This document shows positions 43,851-57,567 of a stretch of 64,000 bases of DNA, piece after piece. The translations under genes were made by a program, and so were the position numbers. Every line of letters begins with the position of its first letter. The first letter of the stretch is position 1. Below the pieces are notes generated by a model, which was given only the letters and a program-made list of their open reading frames with translations, was not told where the DNA came from and made no database searches. Source of the DNA: Cyclina sinensis (taxonomy: Eukaryota > Mollusca > Bivalvia > Venerida > Veneridae); NCBI GenBank assembly GCA_012932295.1, contig JAAONU010000011.1, positions 17,010,136-17,074,135 of the forward strand. Direction: 5' to 3'.

Positions 43851-44499
43851 CATACAACTTGTGAAAATGTCTACTTCAAGAAACTGTTGGGCTGGCGTAA
43901 TGCAACTGATTCGCAGAATGAAGACTGACTTTTTCTATTTCAAAATTAAAAAAGAAGTTAACCTTATTTGGAAAAAACATAATATTATGCTTCTATAGAT
44001 CATGGAAACTGTAAAAAAACTGATTAAACAAACAAGGTCATCATGAAAGCAATTTAAAAAATCTTAATTTTTCATTTTTGTTTTAGTTGGCGGGGGCATG
44101 GAATAATTTCCTTCTCATCCCTGTGAAAAAAAAACCTTTAGATTTAATAGCTTATTCTACATGAAAGACCAGCTTATTATAGACATTGTTTTGTGTAGCC
44201 CCGCAGAAATACATTCCAAATTGGAAATGTTACCTTTTTTAAAAAATTTATTACATATTCGTATAAATATGTTTTTTGTTTTCTTTTACTTTTTATCATA
44301 CGTAAAAAAGAAATAGTGTTCAACATATAAATTATTGTGTTCAACGTATAGAAATTTCCCTGTTACCCTTTTTTACTACATAATATGTAGTTAATATATA
44401 CTTGTACACCCATTAGCTTTTTTCAAATAGTAAACTATGATCAATTTTTTCCCTAAAAAAATGATCGTTTCCAAAAATTTAATGATATACATTCTTGCA
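43851..44499. other. No gene seen; possible degraded LINE 5' region
   Basis: AT-rich sequence leading into the LINE endonuclease. Any first ORF of that LINE is unrecognisable. Confidence 0.4.
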
Positions 44500-47400
44500 A
44501 TCCAACCATTATTGATACAGTTAAATGCTCTTTAAATGTAAGAGGTCTAATGAATATCCAAAAAATAAGCAAGTCTTCCAATGGTTAATAGAAAAAAAAT
44601 TCAATCTGCCTGTTACAAGAAACACATTTCACTAAGAAAAACACTGATAAATGGATTAAAGACTGGAATGGAAAAGCTTTCTTTAGTGGCAACGAAATTA
44701 ACCGAGAAAGAGTAGCCATATTATTTAGTAATAATCAAACATACAAAATTTCGAATTACACAGAAATTTTTCAAGGGCGACTTATTGAAAAAGACATTGA
44801 AATAGATAATAATGAATGTACAATTATAAATATCTATGGTCCAAACAATGATGATACTCAACTTTTCTAAAAATTAGAAGACTATCTTAATGAAAATGAT
44901 GATAAAACTTTCATAATAGCCGGCGACTTCAATACCGTATTAGATGTAAAAAAGATAAGCAAAATGGTAGACAAGATACACAAAAAATGCAGAAAAAAAT
45001 TAATTAATCTAATTGAACAAGCAAACTTAATTAACATATTGCATCATACTCACAAAAATAAATGCAAGTTCACATGGCGATCTAACAACAATCCTCTAAT
45101 ACTAAGAAGACTTGATTATTTTCTTATCACAATTTTTTTGACCAACATTACAAAGTCATGTGAAATTAAACCTGGTTTTAAAACAGATCATGCTTAACTC
45201 TAAACATCAATTTTTCACAAATAAATAAAGATCCGGGATATTTCAAAATAAAACAACAGTTTGCTCGTAGAAGAAGATTTCCAAGTGATGATTTGAAATT
45301 CAATAAAAGAAACAGTGAATCTAAACAATGAAACAAATCCAAACAAAATGTGGAAACTTATAAAAGGAAATATGAGAAATGAAACTATTAAATATTCAAT
45401 CTACAAAAATAAAAAAGTAAAGAATTAGAAACAAAACTTGAAAAAGAAATAGAAAAATTAAAGTAAATTATATGAATCAGATAATAAAATGGAAGAATAT
45501 AAACAGGAAATTATACAAAAAGAAGAAGAACTAAATGAAAGATACGAAAAAAGATAAATGGCATACTTCTAAGAACAAAGGCGATCAGAATTGAAGGGAA
45601 TGAAAAAAAATCGAAATATTTTTCCAACTTAAAAAGAAAAAATGCAGAAAAAAAGAATATAAATAAACTCATAATAAATGACAGAGAAATAACAAACTCA
45701 TCAGAAATATTAAATGAAAAAAAAAAGTTCAACATTTGTGCAAAAAAAAAAAGAACAGCAACCAACGTCAATAAACTTTTTTGAAAATAACGGTAGTAAT
45801 CTTTCTGAAAATGAATCTAGTCTATGTGATGGCTTACTTACTGATTATGAATGTTCACAGGCCTTATTAAACATGAAAAATAGTAAAGTCCAGGATCCGA
45901 TGGTTTTACTACGGAATTCTATAAAATATTTTGGCAAGACTTAAAAACCTACTATTTGAAATCAATAAACTATTCTTATGCAAGTGGCGAACTGACACAA
46001 CTTCAAAAACAAGGGATCATTTCACTTCTGCCAAAACCTGAAAAAGACTTAAATTCTTTATCTAATTGGCGTCCCATTAGCTTGCTTAATGTAGATTATA
46101 AAATTGCCACTAAAGCGATAGCAAATAGAATTAAAAAAGTATTACCTGTTCTTATCAATCATGAAAAAACAGGTTTTATAAATCTCGATATATTGGAGAA
46201 AACATTAGGTTAATTTTTGAAACAATGGATTACTTAGAAAAGCATAAACTTCCAGGATTTTCTTTTTTTGCTGATTATGAAAAAAGCTTTCGACAGTTTA
46301 AATCATGATTTTATATACCAGTGTCTTCGCCATATTAACATGGGAAATCTTTCATAAGATGGATACAACTTTTTTTATTTTGATATTAATAGTATTATTA
46401 TTAACAATGGCTACTTGTCTGAAAGTTTTCAGATAAAACAAGGAGTTAGACAAGGATGTCCCTTATCTTCCTCCATTTTTATAATTTGTATGGAACTTTT
46501 ATCAAGAAATATTAATGATGATAAAACAATTGAAGGCATACAGACAGGAGAAACAGAAATTAAACAGAGTTTATATGCAGGTGTTGCAGATGATGCTACA
46601 TATTTAACAAATGGTAAACAAAAATCTTTCGAGCGATTAATTGAAGTAATTACTGAATATAGCAAAATTTATGGACTCAGACTTCATATACAAAAATCCG
46701 TAGTTCTTAAAGTAGGGTCATTAAGAAATAAACAAATAAAATATTCTAAGAATAAAAAATTCATATGGACATCAGAATATGCAAAAACACTCGGAATAAT
46801 TTTCATACAAATACCAGTCTAGTTATGAACTGAATTTAAAACCAAAGATAACTGACTTCCAAAACTGCTTAAAACAATGGCAACATCGTAAACTCACACT
46901 TATGGGGAAAATCATGGTTGTAAAAACCTTTGCTTTACCACAACTATATCCTTTTAAAGTGTTACCAAACCAACCAGATTCTGTAACAAAGGACATTAAT
47001 AAAGCAATTTATAGTTTTATCTGGGATAACAAACCAGACAAAATAAAGCGGAACATTATTACAAAGGACTATAACATGGGAGGTTTAAAACTAACAGATG
47101 TAGAAAGTTTTCTCTACTCAATAAAATCTTGCTGGTAAAAACTAACATCTACTCAAAATAAAGGTAATTGGAAACTGTTCTATGACAGGATTTAAAATAA
47201 TTTAGGAAAGGAAATTATATTTATCTGTAATCTTAACAGCAAAATTATTGATAAATAATAAAAGACAATGTGTCCCTTAAAGATGTCTTAAAATCTTGGT
47301 TTTCAATAAATAATTGCTATATAACAGAGAAAAAGATTGGTATCTCCCACATAATATGGAATAATGCAGATATAAAGGTATTGGGTAAAACCTTTTTTGG

Positions 47401-48645
47401 AAAGAATAGCATGATAAAGGTATAAACTATATTGAACATTTTTTTACTTTAGAACTGGCAACTTTTATAAATTTCATGTTTTTAAAGATATAGATGGTCT
47501 ACATGAAAAAGATTTTTTGAAATATAACTCTTTGATCAATTCGATACCTTTAAAGTATAGAAATAATATAGATCAAAATTTTATTACTAGCACCAATGCC
47601 AGGAAACAGACATTACTAGACAAAATAAAAAAAATAACAAAGACAAACCAATACCTTTACAAAATTAGTATGAATAGTAAAAAATCTGATCAACCTCCTT
47701 CAGAAAACAAATGGAATCAACAGTTTAACGACAACTAGTTAGAATGGCAAACAATTTATCAAATGATATATCTTACATCAATCGATACCATTCTTAGAAA
47801 TGTTCAATATAAATTTTTGCGTCTTATCCCTACTAACAAATACCTCCTAAGGTGTAAATTATCTTCATCAAATCTTTGTGATTTCTGCAACCTGAATATA
47901 TAAACGACAAAACACCTATTTTGGGAATGTCAGTATGTACAGAATTTCTGGACAGAATTTAATCAATTTTTAAATTAAAAAAAATATCAATTACACAATT
48001 AATTTTAAGGATATATCTTTTGAAATAATGGATAACTTTTTACAAAATGATACACTAGCAACTATTTTTATAATCATGCTAGCTAAATACTTTATTTTCA
48101 ATATGAAACTAAAAAATATTATTTCACATATAGAACAATTTAAAAACTATTTAAATCAAAGGATTACAACAGAGAGAGAAATAGCAATATTTAAAAATAA
48201 GCTAGATAAACATAATTTGAAATGGTTAAAATTCATTAGAGCATAACATGCCTAATCTGAAAAGATAAAAAATCATTAGAGCATAAACATACCTAATGTG
48301 CAGAAAAAAATGTTTTCCTTGTTTTGGAAGCGATCTTACTACCCCCTTTTCTATTTTTTTTTCTCGAACGAGCATCTTAATTTAAATACTTGACATCATT
48401 CCTCCTACTTTTCAATTTATTATAAAATCCACTAAATATACATATATATATTAAAAACAGACGCAAACACTTAAAATATAAAAAAATATTCAAGTATACA
48501 CATGTAAACAATAACCAATGTAACTAATTATAAATTATAATGTTTTTGTTTTTTGTTGTTGTTTGTTTCCTTAAAAAAGCGTAATGTATAATAGTATATG
48601 TTATATGTATTCTGTGTATTGTGGAATAAACGGGGTTACCTAAAA
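44500..48645 (+). mobile_element. Non-LTR retrotransposon (L1/Tx1-type ORF2), decayed
   Basis: The apurinic endonuclease shows LNVRGL (about 44,535), INIYGPN (about 44,830), AGDFNTVLD (about 44,920) and a degraded TDH end (45,185). The reverse transcriptase shows ISLLPKPEKD, NWRPISLLN (about 46,060), IKQGVRQGCPLSS (about 46,430) and the active site block ADDATYL (46,587). Then come the L1-type C-terminal domain (LPQLYPFKVLP, about 46,935; IYSFIWDNKPDK, about 47,010) and a Cys/His knuckle (CDFC ... KHLFWEC, about 47,876-47,930). Many stops and frameshifts are present. The 3' end is near 48,645. Confidence 0.8.
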
Positions 48646-48689
48646 AAATTATAGTGACCATGATGTTGTTGTGAAAGATAACTATTACT

Positions 48690-49040
48690 TGCTACTGTGT
48701 CTTGTAGAATCGCAAGGATTTCGTGAACTCATGGATATTGTTGCTCCAAATTACAAAATTCCTTTCTCGAAGCGAAAGAATTCAGTACAAGTGTGACATT
48801 CAGGAAGAGCTTCTTCTGTCCGAAGTAAAGAGCAATCAACACAGCGTCCAACAATACCGATACATGGATATCGAACTCTACAGACAGTTGTCTAATTGTG
48901 ACAGAACACCACATTTACAGTACCCTAACGTGCTCATAACCAGGGCTATCCCTGAACGGCACACAGAAGGGAACATTGCCGTCAAACTAAAGGATTGTGT
49001 GACTGAAAAAAGATACTTGTGTGCACTGGAACGCTCTTAA
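48690..49040 (+). pseudogene. hAT/ZBED-type transposase fragment
   Basis: VESQGFRELMDIVAPNYKIP at 48,704-48,763 is the start of the ribonuclease-H-like region in ZBED-type hAT transposases, usually found after PF. About 170 bp on, in another frame, HTEGNIAVKL matches the later HTGENIA block. The middle is frameshifted, and the ends are missing. It directly abuts the 3' end of the LINE. Confidence 0.6.
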
Positions 49041-49669
49041 CATGACATATACAAGGGAGAAATGCTAACATTAAAATGACCTTTGATGTATTGGTCACAT
49101 CCTTCACTTGTGTATTTAATCCGCCGTGGAGTTACCACTAGTTGTTAGGACTGTAGAAGTGTAGGAAACTTGTTGCACATTTTTCAAACCAAGCACGTTA
49201 AAATACATAACTGATTTTCAACAGTCGTACTTTTCCTACATATTAGGTTAAGCGGTCAAAACCACAAAAGCAGTAATCACCTTAAAACAATTGTGAACAG
49301 TTACCGGCTCTATAGGTTCAGACTGTGGTGTTGCACCAAGACGACAACGATATCGTCACAAATATTAATTGATAGGAAACCGGAAATAGATTTGTGGTGA
49401 TTCGTATGACATATACAGCAAACATACTGCAGACGCACATAACGATAGAATATACGAATACTTTCACGACTAAATATTCAAATGCCATCATTGTTATTCG
49501 TTGCCATCCCTTATGATTACAGACAAACAATTTTAGCAGAGAACTAGAATGAGTCTTGTAGGTTTGATTGAACTCTATAAACACTTTTTGTACAAACATT
49601 GGTACAATATTTGACATAAGAAAGACAGATTCCTACAGATTGTTGACCGATGTTTTCCTTTCTCTACAG

Positions 49670-49797
49670 ATTGTGGAGACAATGGTCGCCAAGTCAGTGA
49701 ATAATGTCGAAGGTGAACAGAGGCCCTTGTATCTCGACAAATTCCGTACAAATGCCAAAAAGAGGTTGTTGGCCTGGATCGAAAATGCTATCATAAA
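49670..49797 (+). CDS. Nesprin-like exon 1 (copy 1), start of a CH domain
   Basis: Acceptor CTCTACAG is at 49,662-49,669; donor AA|GTTGGT follows 49,797. The encoded segment ends with FRTNAKKRLLAWIENAI, the opening helix of a second calponin-homology domain. CH domain pairs bind F-actin. The phase (two bases left over) fits exon 2 at 54,274. Confidence 0.65.
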
Positions 49798-49940
49798 GTT
49801 GGTAATTCCAAACAATCAACTTCAGTACAGATTATGAGATTTTTGCATCTTTGTTTCCAAGTTGCTGTCACTTTCACAGTGTCCTCTTTGACATATAAAT
49901 ATACGGTCTTTTCTCCATTCAGGGATTTGAAAAGGGTTTT

Positions 49941-52900
49941 TTTAGCTCACCTGTCACATAGTGACAGGATGAGCTTTTGTGATCGCCTTTCGTCCGTCGT
50001 CCGTCCGTCTGTCGTCCGTTCACAATTGTTGTCTGCGCTCTAGCGGTCTACATTTTGGTGCGATCTTCTTTAAACTTAGTCAAAATGTTTATCTCAATGA
50101 TATCTAGGTCAAGTTCATAACTGGGTCATCTCACCCTTAAAACAAGGTCACTAGGTCAAATTATAGAAAAAGCTTGTCCGCACTATAGCGGTCTAAATTT
50201 TAGTCCGATCTTCTTCAAACTTGGTCAAAATGTTAATCTCAATGATGTCTAGATCAAGTTTGAAACTGGGTCATGTGACCTTCAAAACTAGGTCACAAGG
50301 TCAAATTATAGAAAAGGCTTGTCCGCACTCTAGCAGTCTTAATTTTGGTCCGATCTTCTTCAAACTTGGGCAGATTGTTTATCTTAATGATATCTAGATC
50401 AAGTTCGTAACTGGATCATGTGATCTTGAAAACAAGGTAACAAATTCGAATTTTAGAAAAAGTTTGTCCGCACTCTAGCGGTCTTAATTTTGATCCCATC
50501 GTCTTCAAGCTTGGTCAGAATGTGTATCTCAATGATATCTAGGCCAGGTTCGAAACTGGGTTATGTGACCTTGAAAACTAGGTCACTAGGTCAAATTATA
50601 GAAAAAGCTTGTCCGCACTGTAGCGGTCTTCATTTTGCTCCGATCTTCTTCAAGCTTTGTCAGAATGTTTATCTCGCTGATATCTAGGTCAAGTTTGAAA
50701 CTAGGTCATGTGACTTTGAAATTTAGGTCACTAGGTCAAGTTATGATAAAAGCTTTTCTGCACTCTAGTGGTTTTAATTTTCGTCTGATCTTCACTTTCA
50801 TTACCATAAGATCTTGGTTCCTTTCTTCAATTTACCATATTGCATTATTAGTTCCAGAGTTATGGCCCCTGAAAATGCCAAAATTAACTATTAAGACCTT
50901 GTCTGTCAGTGAAAAATAAAAATCCAGAATCTTTTTCTTTATAATTGTGTACATTGTATTTTAATAAAAGTTCTAGTATTATAAATAACATTACTTAAAG
51001 ACTGAAAGTCTCTGCAACCCTTACAACCAAAAATTAAAATAAGTATGTGTTACACTCGAAACCCATGTTCCTCCCTCCAAGATCGATGTCACAGCAACCC
51101 TCTGAACTTAGTAAGTTCTGCTATATAGGCCTTACTGCTGATAGTTTGTGTCTTACCCATATATTTTTTGCATCTATGGTTGGATTTTAAAATAATTAGC
51201 AGAATTGGCAATAGAGTGAACATGTGTCATGTACATAATCCCTGTTTGAAACGGTGTTCCAACATTCAGTTCACAGCAACCTAGTTTTTTGTATAACAGC
51301 AGGATTTTTTTAAAAATATTGCGGCACAAACTTCTACATTTTTCAAGATACTGCTTTGAAACTTTAAACATGTTAGGTATCATGTGTATACGTGCCTGAT
51401 ATATTGTTTAGCTCACCTGTCACATAGTGACAGGGTGAGCTTTTGTGATCGCCTTTCGTCCGTCGTCCGTCGTCTGTCCGTCCGTCCGTCCGTCCGTCGT
51501 CCGTTCACAATTGTTGTCCGCACTCTAGCAGTCTTAATTTTGGTGCGATCTTCTTTAAACATGGTCAGAATGTTTATCTCAATGATATCTAGGTCAAGTT
51601 TATAACTGGGTCCTCTCACCCTTAAAACTAGGTCACTTGGTCAAATTATAGAAAAAGCTTGTCCGCACTCTAACGGTCTTAATTTTGGTCCGATCGTCTT
51701 CAAACTTGGTCAGAATGTTTATCTCAATGATATCTAGGTCAAGTTCATAACTAGGTTATCTCACCCTTAAAACTAGGTCACAAGGTCAAATTATAGAAAA
51801 AGCTTGTCCGCGCTCTAGCAGTCTTAATTTTGGTGCGATCTTCTTCAAACTTGGTCAGAATATTTATCTAAATGATGTCTAGGTCAAGTTCATACCTGGG
51901 TCATCTCACTCTTAAAACTAGGTCACTTGGTCAAATTATAGAAAAAGCTTGTCCCCACTCTAGCGGTCTTAATTTTTGTCTGATCTTCTTCAAACTTGGT
52001 AAAAATGTTAACCTCAAGGATATCTAGATCAAGTTCGAAACTGGGTCATGTGACCTTCAAAACTAGGTCACAAAGTCATATTATAGGAAAAGCTTGTCTG
52101 CACTCTAGCAGTCTTAATTTTGGTCCGAGCTTCTTCAAACTTGGTCAGAATGTTTATCTCAATGATATCTAGGTCAAGTTTATAACTGGGTCATCTCACC
52201 CTTGAAACTAGGTCACTAGGCCAAATTATAGAAAAAGCTTCTCTGCACTCTAGCAGTCTTAATTTTGGTCCGATCGTCTTCAATCTTGGTCAAAATGTTA
52301 ATCCCAATGATATCTAGATTATGTTTGAAACTGGGTCATGTCACCTTCAAAACTAGGTCACAAGGTCAAATTATAGAAAAAGCTTGTCCGCACTCCAGTA
52401 GTCTTAATTTTGGTCCGAGCTTCTTCAAACTTGGTCAGATTGTGTATCTCAATGATATCTAGGTCAAGTTCGTAACTAGGTCATGTGACCTTGAAAACAA
52501 GGTAACTAGTCTAATTTTAGAAAAAGCTTGTCCGCACTCTAGCGGTCTTAATTTTGGTTCCATCTTCTTCAAACTTGGTCAGAATGTGTATCTCAATGAT
52601 ATTTAGATCAGGTTCGAAACTGGGTTATGTGACCTTGAAAACTGGGTCACTAGGTCAAATTATAGAAAAAGCTTGTCCGCACTGTAGTGTTCTTAATTTT
52701 GCTCCGATCTTCTTCAAGCTTTGTCAGAATGTTTATCTTGATGATATCTAGGTCAAGTTTGAAACTGGGTCATGTGACTTAGAAATTTAGGTCACTAGGT
52801 CAAGTTATGATAAAAGTTTTTCTGCACTCTAGTGGTCTTAATTTTGGTCTGATCTTCACTTTCATTACCATAAGATCTTGGTTCCTTTCTTCAAATTGCC

Positions 52901-54127
52901 TTATTGCATTATTGGTCCCAGGGTTATGGCCCCTGAAAGTGCCAAAATTAACTATTTAGACCTTGTCTGCACAATAGCAGCTTCATTTTTGATTTGAATT
53001 TAATCAGACTTGTACAATACTTGAGTTAATATAAGATCTTGCAGGGTTGCAGGGGACTTAAAAGTCAGGGAAATTTGATTTTTTTCAAGGTCAGGGAATT
53101 GTCAGGTAATTTTGAAAATTGGTCAGTGGAAAATAAAAATCCAGAAAAGTTAGTGAAAAGTCAGGGAAAAATAATTTTGAAGGGCTAATATTGTTCTATT
53201 TTATTAAAGATTGCATTTACACATTTTTTCTGTTATGAATCTTTTTCTTTATAATTGTGTACATTGTATTTAATAAAAGTTCTAGTATTATAAATAACAT
53301 TACTTTAAGACCGAAAGTCTCTGCAACCCTTACAACCAAAAATTAAAATAAGTATGTGTTACACTCAAAACCCATGTTCCTCCCTCCAAGATCCGTGTCA
53401 CAGCAACCCTCTGAACTTAGTAAGTTCTGCTATATAGGCCTTACTGCTGATAGTTTGTGTCTTGCCCATATATTTTTTGCATCTATGGTTGGATTTTAAA
53501 ATAATTAGTAGAATTGGCAATAGAGTGAACATGCGTCATGTACATAATCCCTGTTTGGAACGGTGTTCCAACATTCAGTTCACAGCAACCTAGTTTTTTG
53601 TATAAAGGCAGGATTTTTAAAAAAATACTGCGGCACAAACTTCTACATTTTTTCAAGATACTGCTTTGAAACTTTAAACATGTTAGGTATCATGTGTATA
53701 TGTGCCTGATATATTTTTTATGAGGCTCAGTCCATTATAGTCCACGTTGTGCTTTAACAATCCTGATGATGCACGACATCTAGTGAAACTCTACCAAAGA
53801 TGACCCCATGGTCATAATTGTCTGCACCCTTTTAGTCAATTGGCAATTGTATTTGCATCCACTGACTCTTGCAACCATTCAGCAGTTGTTGGCAGGTGAG
53901 CGACCCAGGGTCCCATGGACCCTCTTGTTATGAGGTTCAGTCCATTATAGTCCACGTTGTGCTTTAACAATCCTGATGACGCACGACATCTAGTGAAACT
54001 CTACCAAAGATGACCCCATGGACACTGAGTCAATTGGCAATTGTATTTGCATCCACTGACTCTTGCAACCATTGAGCAGTTATTGGCAGGTCCCATGGCA
54101 GGTCCAGGGTCCCATGGACCCTCTTGT
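49941..54127 (+). repeat. Composite hairpin-headed tandem-repeat element in an intron
   Basis: Two heads (49,944 and 51,409), each TTTAGCTCACCTGTCACATA with a closing stem, lead into 145-bp monomers (about 6 and then about 11), each array ending in a 480-bp tail (50,930-51,409 and 53,235-53,720). The 3' end unit, finishing CCATGGACCCTCTTGTT, is present twice (53,722-53,932 and 53,933-54,127). The homologous intron of copy 2 has none of this, so the borders are reliable. Confidence 0.85.
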
Positions 54128-54273
54128 TTTGTAAGCTGGTACTAGTTTTGCATTCTGCTCATAACACTTGTAACAATATTTTGAAACTAATATTAGTTTT
54201 ACCAACTGCAAGTATGTGTTACAATAAAGAAATAACATGAAATGCTTTGTATTCTACACAAACATCTTTTCAG

Positions 54274-54470
54274 ACGTTATGGAATAGAAATAAAAGATTT
54301 TGGCAAAAGTTGGCGAGACGGTTTGGCTTTTAACGCCATTGTACATAGTATTCGACCAGACATTGTGGACATGGAGAGGGTAAAAACACAAAGTGCCAGG
54401 GTAAATCTGGAGGATGCCTTCTTAAAAGCAAAACATTTCCTAGACATTGCTCAGATTCTCGATCCTGATG
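54274..54470 (+). CDS. Nesprin-like exon 2 (copy 1), core of the CH domain
   Basis: The exon encodes RYGIEIKDFGKSWRDGLAFN onward through IRPDIVDMERV and the DAFLKAKHFL helix, the standard second CH domain of spectrin-family and nesprin proteins. Acceptor TTTTCAG precedes 54,274; donor G|GTAAAT follows 54,470. Six residues differ from copy 2. Confidence 0.8.
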
Positions 54471-54842
54471 GTAAATTAAATGAATAGTTTAATATCCACA
54501 CAATATTTAGCATTTTCAACTACTGTTATAAAACAAGAATATAAGTTTTATTAAAAGTTTCAAAGATCTTTTTTGTCGTATAACTCCTTTTTGTCCATAT
54601 CTTATGCAGTGTATCATTAAACTCTATTATTATGATTGATTTGTAACCACTAAATTGAAATGCCAGTCAGCTGCTTATAATTCAGGGCCATTATAAGCAT
54701 TGCAATAAAACAAATAGTATGTTTAAAAGAATGGTAATCTAAAGGATGCAAAGTAATTTTGTTTCTTGGAATTCAGGCATAAATGTTTTATATGTAGCCA
54801 TATAAAGCAGTTTCCTGCAGATTTTGGTTTTGTGGGTTGCAG

Positions 54843-54934
54843 ATGTTGACGTAGAAAAACCAGATGAGACATCTGTGATGACCTATGTTGCTCAATTCGT
54901 AAATGCATACCCAGAGATAGGAGAGGACACTGCT
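54843..54934 (+). CDS. Nesprin-like exon 3 (copy 1), end of the CH domain
   Basis: DVDVEKPDETSVMTYVAQF is very close to the end of the second CH domain of nesprin-1 (SYNE1), which is the basis for the nesprin assignment. Splice sites: TTGCAG before and GT|GTATGT-type donor after 54,934. Phase fits exons 2 and 4. Confidence 0.8.
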
Positions 54935-55197
54935 GTATGTATAAAGGAATAGATATTGTAGTAGTTGCTGCTAAAAAATGTCAGGACCTGTCAGCGTTAT
55001 TTTGAATCTCTCAGATAGAAAGAAAATTCATAAAATTGAAAGAAAGCCATTTCTTATTCAGCTTTTTATTGAGATTAGGTTATGTTTATTCTTGTTAAGT
55101 TTTGTTACTCTTAAAATGATGGCACTGATGTCTTTGTTTATATATTAAAATTAACGGAAACTTCTGGGACAGATCTTAGTGTTTTGTCTATTTTTAG

Positions 55198-55341
55198 CAA
55201 ATGGAGGTTTGGGAAATAAAGACCCCAGCTGAACAAGAAATGGCTGATTATCAGGAACTGATGACGTGGAGTACGACTGAGGCGGAGTGTGTATCAGAGA
55301 TAGCGGAACAGCCTGGCACAGTCAAACAACAAGCATATATG
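55198..55341 (+). CDS. Nesprin-like exon 4 (copy 1), start of the rod
   Basis: Forty-eight codons, in phase, with acceptor TTTTTAG and donor ATG|GTATTA. It encodes a helical Glu-rich stretch leading into the first spectrin-like repeat. It differs from copy 2 at about a quarter of its residues, mostly amino-acid changing, which points to relaxed constraint. Confidence 0.65.
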
Positions 55342-55580
55342 GTATTAAGTGTAACTGGTTTATCTTGCGTACATACCTTTATCTATCATGAGACGTATAA
55401 CCTCCTCTTTGCGATAAAATAGTTTGTTGAAGATCAGACTGGTTATCTTTATACAACTGGCCTGTCCTTTAAGAAGAGAGCTGCTAATTGTTTAAGATTT
55501 ATTAGCAATTAACTGACACAAGGTGAACAATGATACACAAGTGACAGGTTTATGATAACCTTAAATTTCTCTTGTTCTAG

Positions 55581-55766
55581 GATTATTTAGCTTTCGAAGC
55601 AGAAGTTATCAGAAGGGATCCAGTTTATCGTGAACTTAAACAGAAAGTTAGAATAGGGACGGCAGTAAGGATCACACAAAAACAATTTGCACTTCTTGAA
55701 GAGATCTGGAAGAATGTACTCCTGCAGAAAAGACGTTGGTCCACTTATGTAACCAGATATTTAGAT
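55581..55766 (+). CDS. Nesprin-like exon 5 (copy 1), spectrin-like segment
   Basis: Acceptor GTTCTAG; 62 codons (DYLAFEAEVIRRDPVYRELK onward), donor GAT|GTAAGG. Charged, helical, as expected of a spectrin repeat. No further exon was recognised before copy 2. Confidence 0.65.
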
Positions 55767-55997
55767 GTAAGGACATGTACGAAACGTGTTTGAATAAAAG
55801 ACAGACTAAGTATATTAAACCGTTTATGGAACATCAGGTATACAGGAATTCCGTATTTTGTCACGCGTTTAAGGACTTCCATTATACGTTACCTGTACTG
55901 TTTCTATACTGTTTTATGAAAATCAGTTATCTTGACTCGTTTATGGGTCAATACAGATTTTAGCATCCCCCTCTGACAACTGCGTCAGAAAAATGAT

Positions 55998-56075
55998 TCT
56001 TTGGCTCAGTGGTTAGAATGTTGGCCTTCAATGCACAAAGACCGGAGTTCGAATCCCCCACCCCCGGGTTGTGTT
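55998..56075 (+). other. tRNA-like sequence with pol III A and B boxes (copy 1)
   Basis: TGGCTCAGTGG (56,002-56,012) matches the A box and GAGTTCGAATCC (56,045-56,056) the B box, 32 nt apart. I cannot fold a full cloverleaf, so a tRNA-derived SINE head or tRNA pseudogene is more likely than a working tRNA. Confidence 0.55.
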
Positions 56076-57567
56076 TTCTAAGATGCATTGCATCTCTTTG
56101 TTACGGACTTTCATGTTAGTAAGAAAATATTCTTCGTATATTTCTCATGTACTAGGCGATTGATGCCAATCGATGCGGGTTCAAATACTACTTGGAGCTT
56201 GAATATTTGTAATCCAGATATTGATATAGCCCGTATATGGTTAAAAAACAGGTTTCGTACTCTTCTTACATTTCACATACACGGAAATGTTATACTGAAG
56301 ATACGGGAAATATCTATAGATATATTTGTAAAGAATACGGAGATGTACGTAAATATACGAGCACTGTACTTCACCCATATACCAGGAATATCCATTGACA
56401 TATTTATCATGTAAACGGGACACTGATAAGTTTCGTGTATGTGTATGAATTATATACATGCTGTACGGGAAAAATATAATTATAGTGTACAGACTGGATC
56501 ATCAACTTGTATATTGGAAGTTTACGGAAAAATATACTGACCTGAAGTGTCTTTATGTCATTCAAACGTGTCTTTTGAATAGATTTACTGACATAAAAAG
56601 AAATAATACTTAGGCATTCATGCCATGTGCAAGTTAGCAGAATGAAAATAATTTAGTGACTGGTAAATAATAAGGATGCGCACAAACATAACTTATCAGA
56701 TTTGCTCAGTAATTAATGAAAAATATTTCATACTTCAAACAAGTTCATTAAAATACAAACATAAAAAGAACTAAACAAGAGGGTAAACTCCTCCAATTTC
56801 ACAATATCTGTGTGTTTCATGTGTGTCAAAAATACATATAGTGTTAACCTGTACCTCAAAGGATTCCTTTCCTTTATTTTTCTTACGAATAAAGCTTTTA
56901 TTTATAGTTTTCTACAGTATTTTCAACAACGTAAACAGAAAAAAATCCTTGAAACCCGAAGCCAATCTTAATTAATTTTATTCATGAATATGTCAAATGA
57001 ACCCTCAAATTTTAGATAAAAAAGTTCTTTTGTGATCTTTTGGTCAAATTTATTTTTTTCTGAACAAAACATCACACACAGGTTGTACATTTAAGTGAGC
57101 ATTGCTATCGCATAGAAATACGCTGGATTATGAACGTGTATAAAACAATGATTTAAAATGCGTGAGGAGAACAAGTTAGATATGTTAGTGTGTACATGTG
57201 CACATATTATATGTACTAGTGTTTACATTTTGTGAAAAACGTAGACACAAATATTCGTAACATTAATGCAACATAGATATTAAGTGTTTAAGGCTTTCTC
57301 GAATTTCGTACACTGTATATGTATTTTGTGGACGCCAGTTTGACCGAAAATTTCTAAATAATGTCAGTCTGTACATGTATAGTTTAACTAATTATCATTT
57401 GTTGTATTAATTTAAGTTCAAAACTTTACAGCCGCTGTTTTGTTTCCTTAAGGTTGGAATCGCCTTCATATTTATTTTCACAATAGAGTTCTGGGTTTAA
57501 ACCAGAACAAAAATAACACACCCGGCTCAAAAGCTTTCACCAGAGATAATGGATTGAAACCAGTCAC
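56076..57567. other. Intron or intergenic sequence, no gene seen
   Basis: To 57,010 it is duplicated in copy 2 and includes short inverted motifs (ACGGAAAT, ATATCTATAG). From 57,011 to 57,567 it is a unique spacer between copies. Confidence 0.5.

Larger units (their letters stand above)
49203..57010. repeat. Segmental duplication, copy 1
   Basis: This matches 57,568-60,993 throughout, apart from a 4.2-kb insertion (49,941-54,127) present only here and about 200 bp (49,519-49,714) missing from copy 2. It contains five nesprin-like exons and a tRNA-like sequence. Confidence 0.85.

Noticed and set aside
50868..50880. GGCCCCTGAAAATGCC resembling the stem-loop
   Set aside because: It lies in a dispersed repeat monomer, lacks a proper stem and downstream purine tract, and follows no gene.
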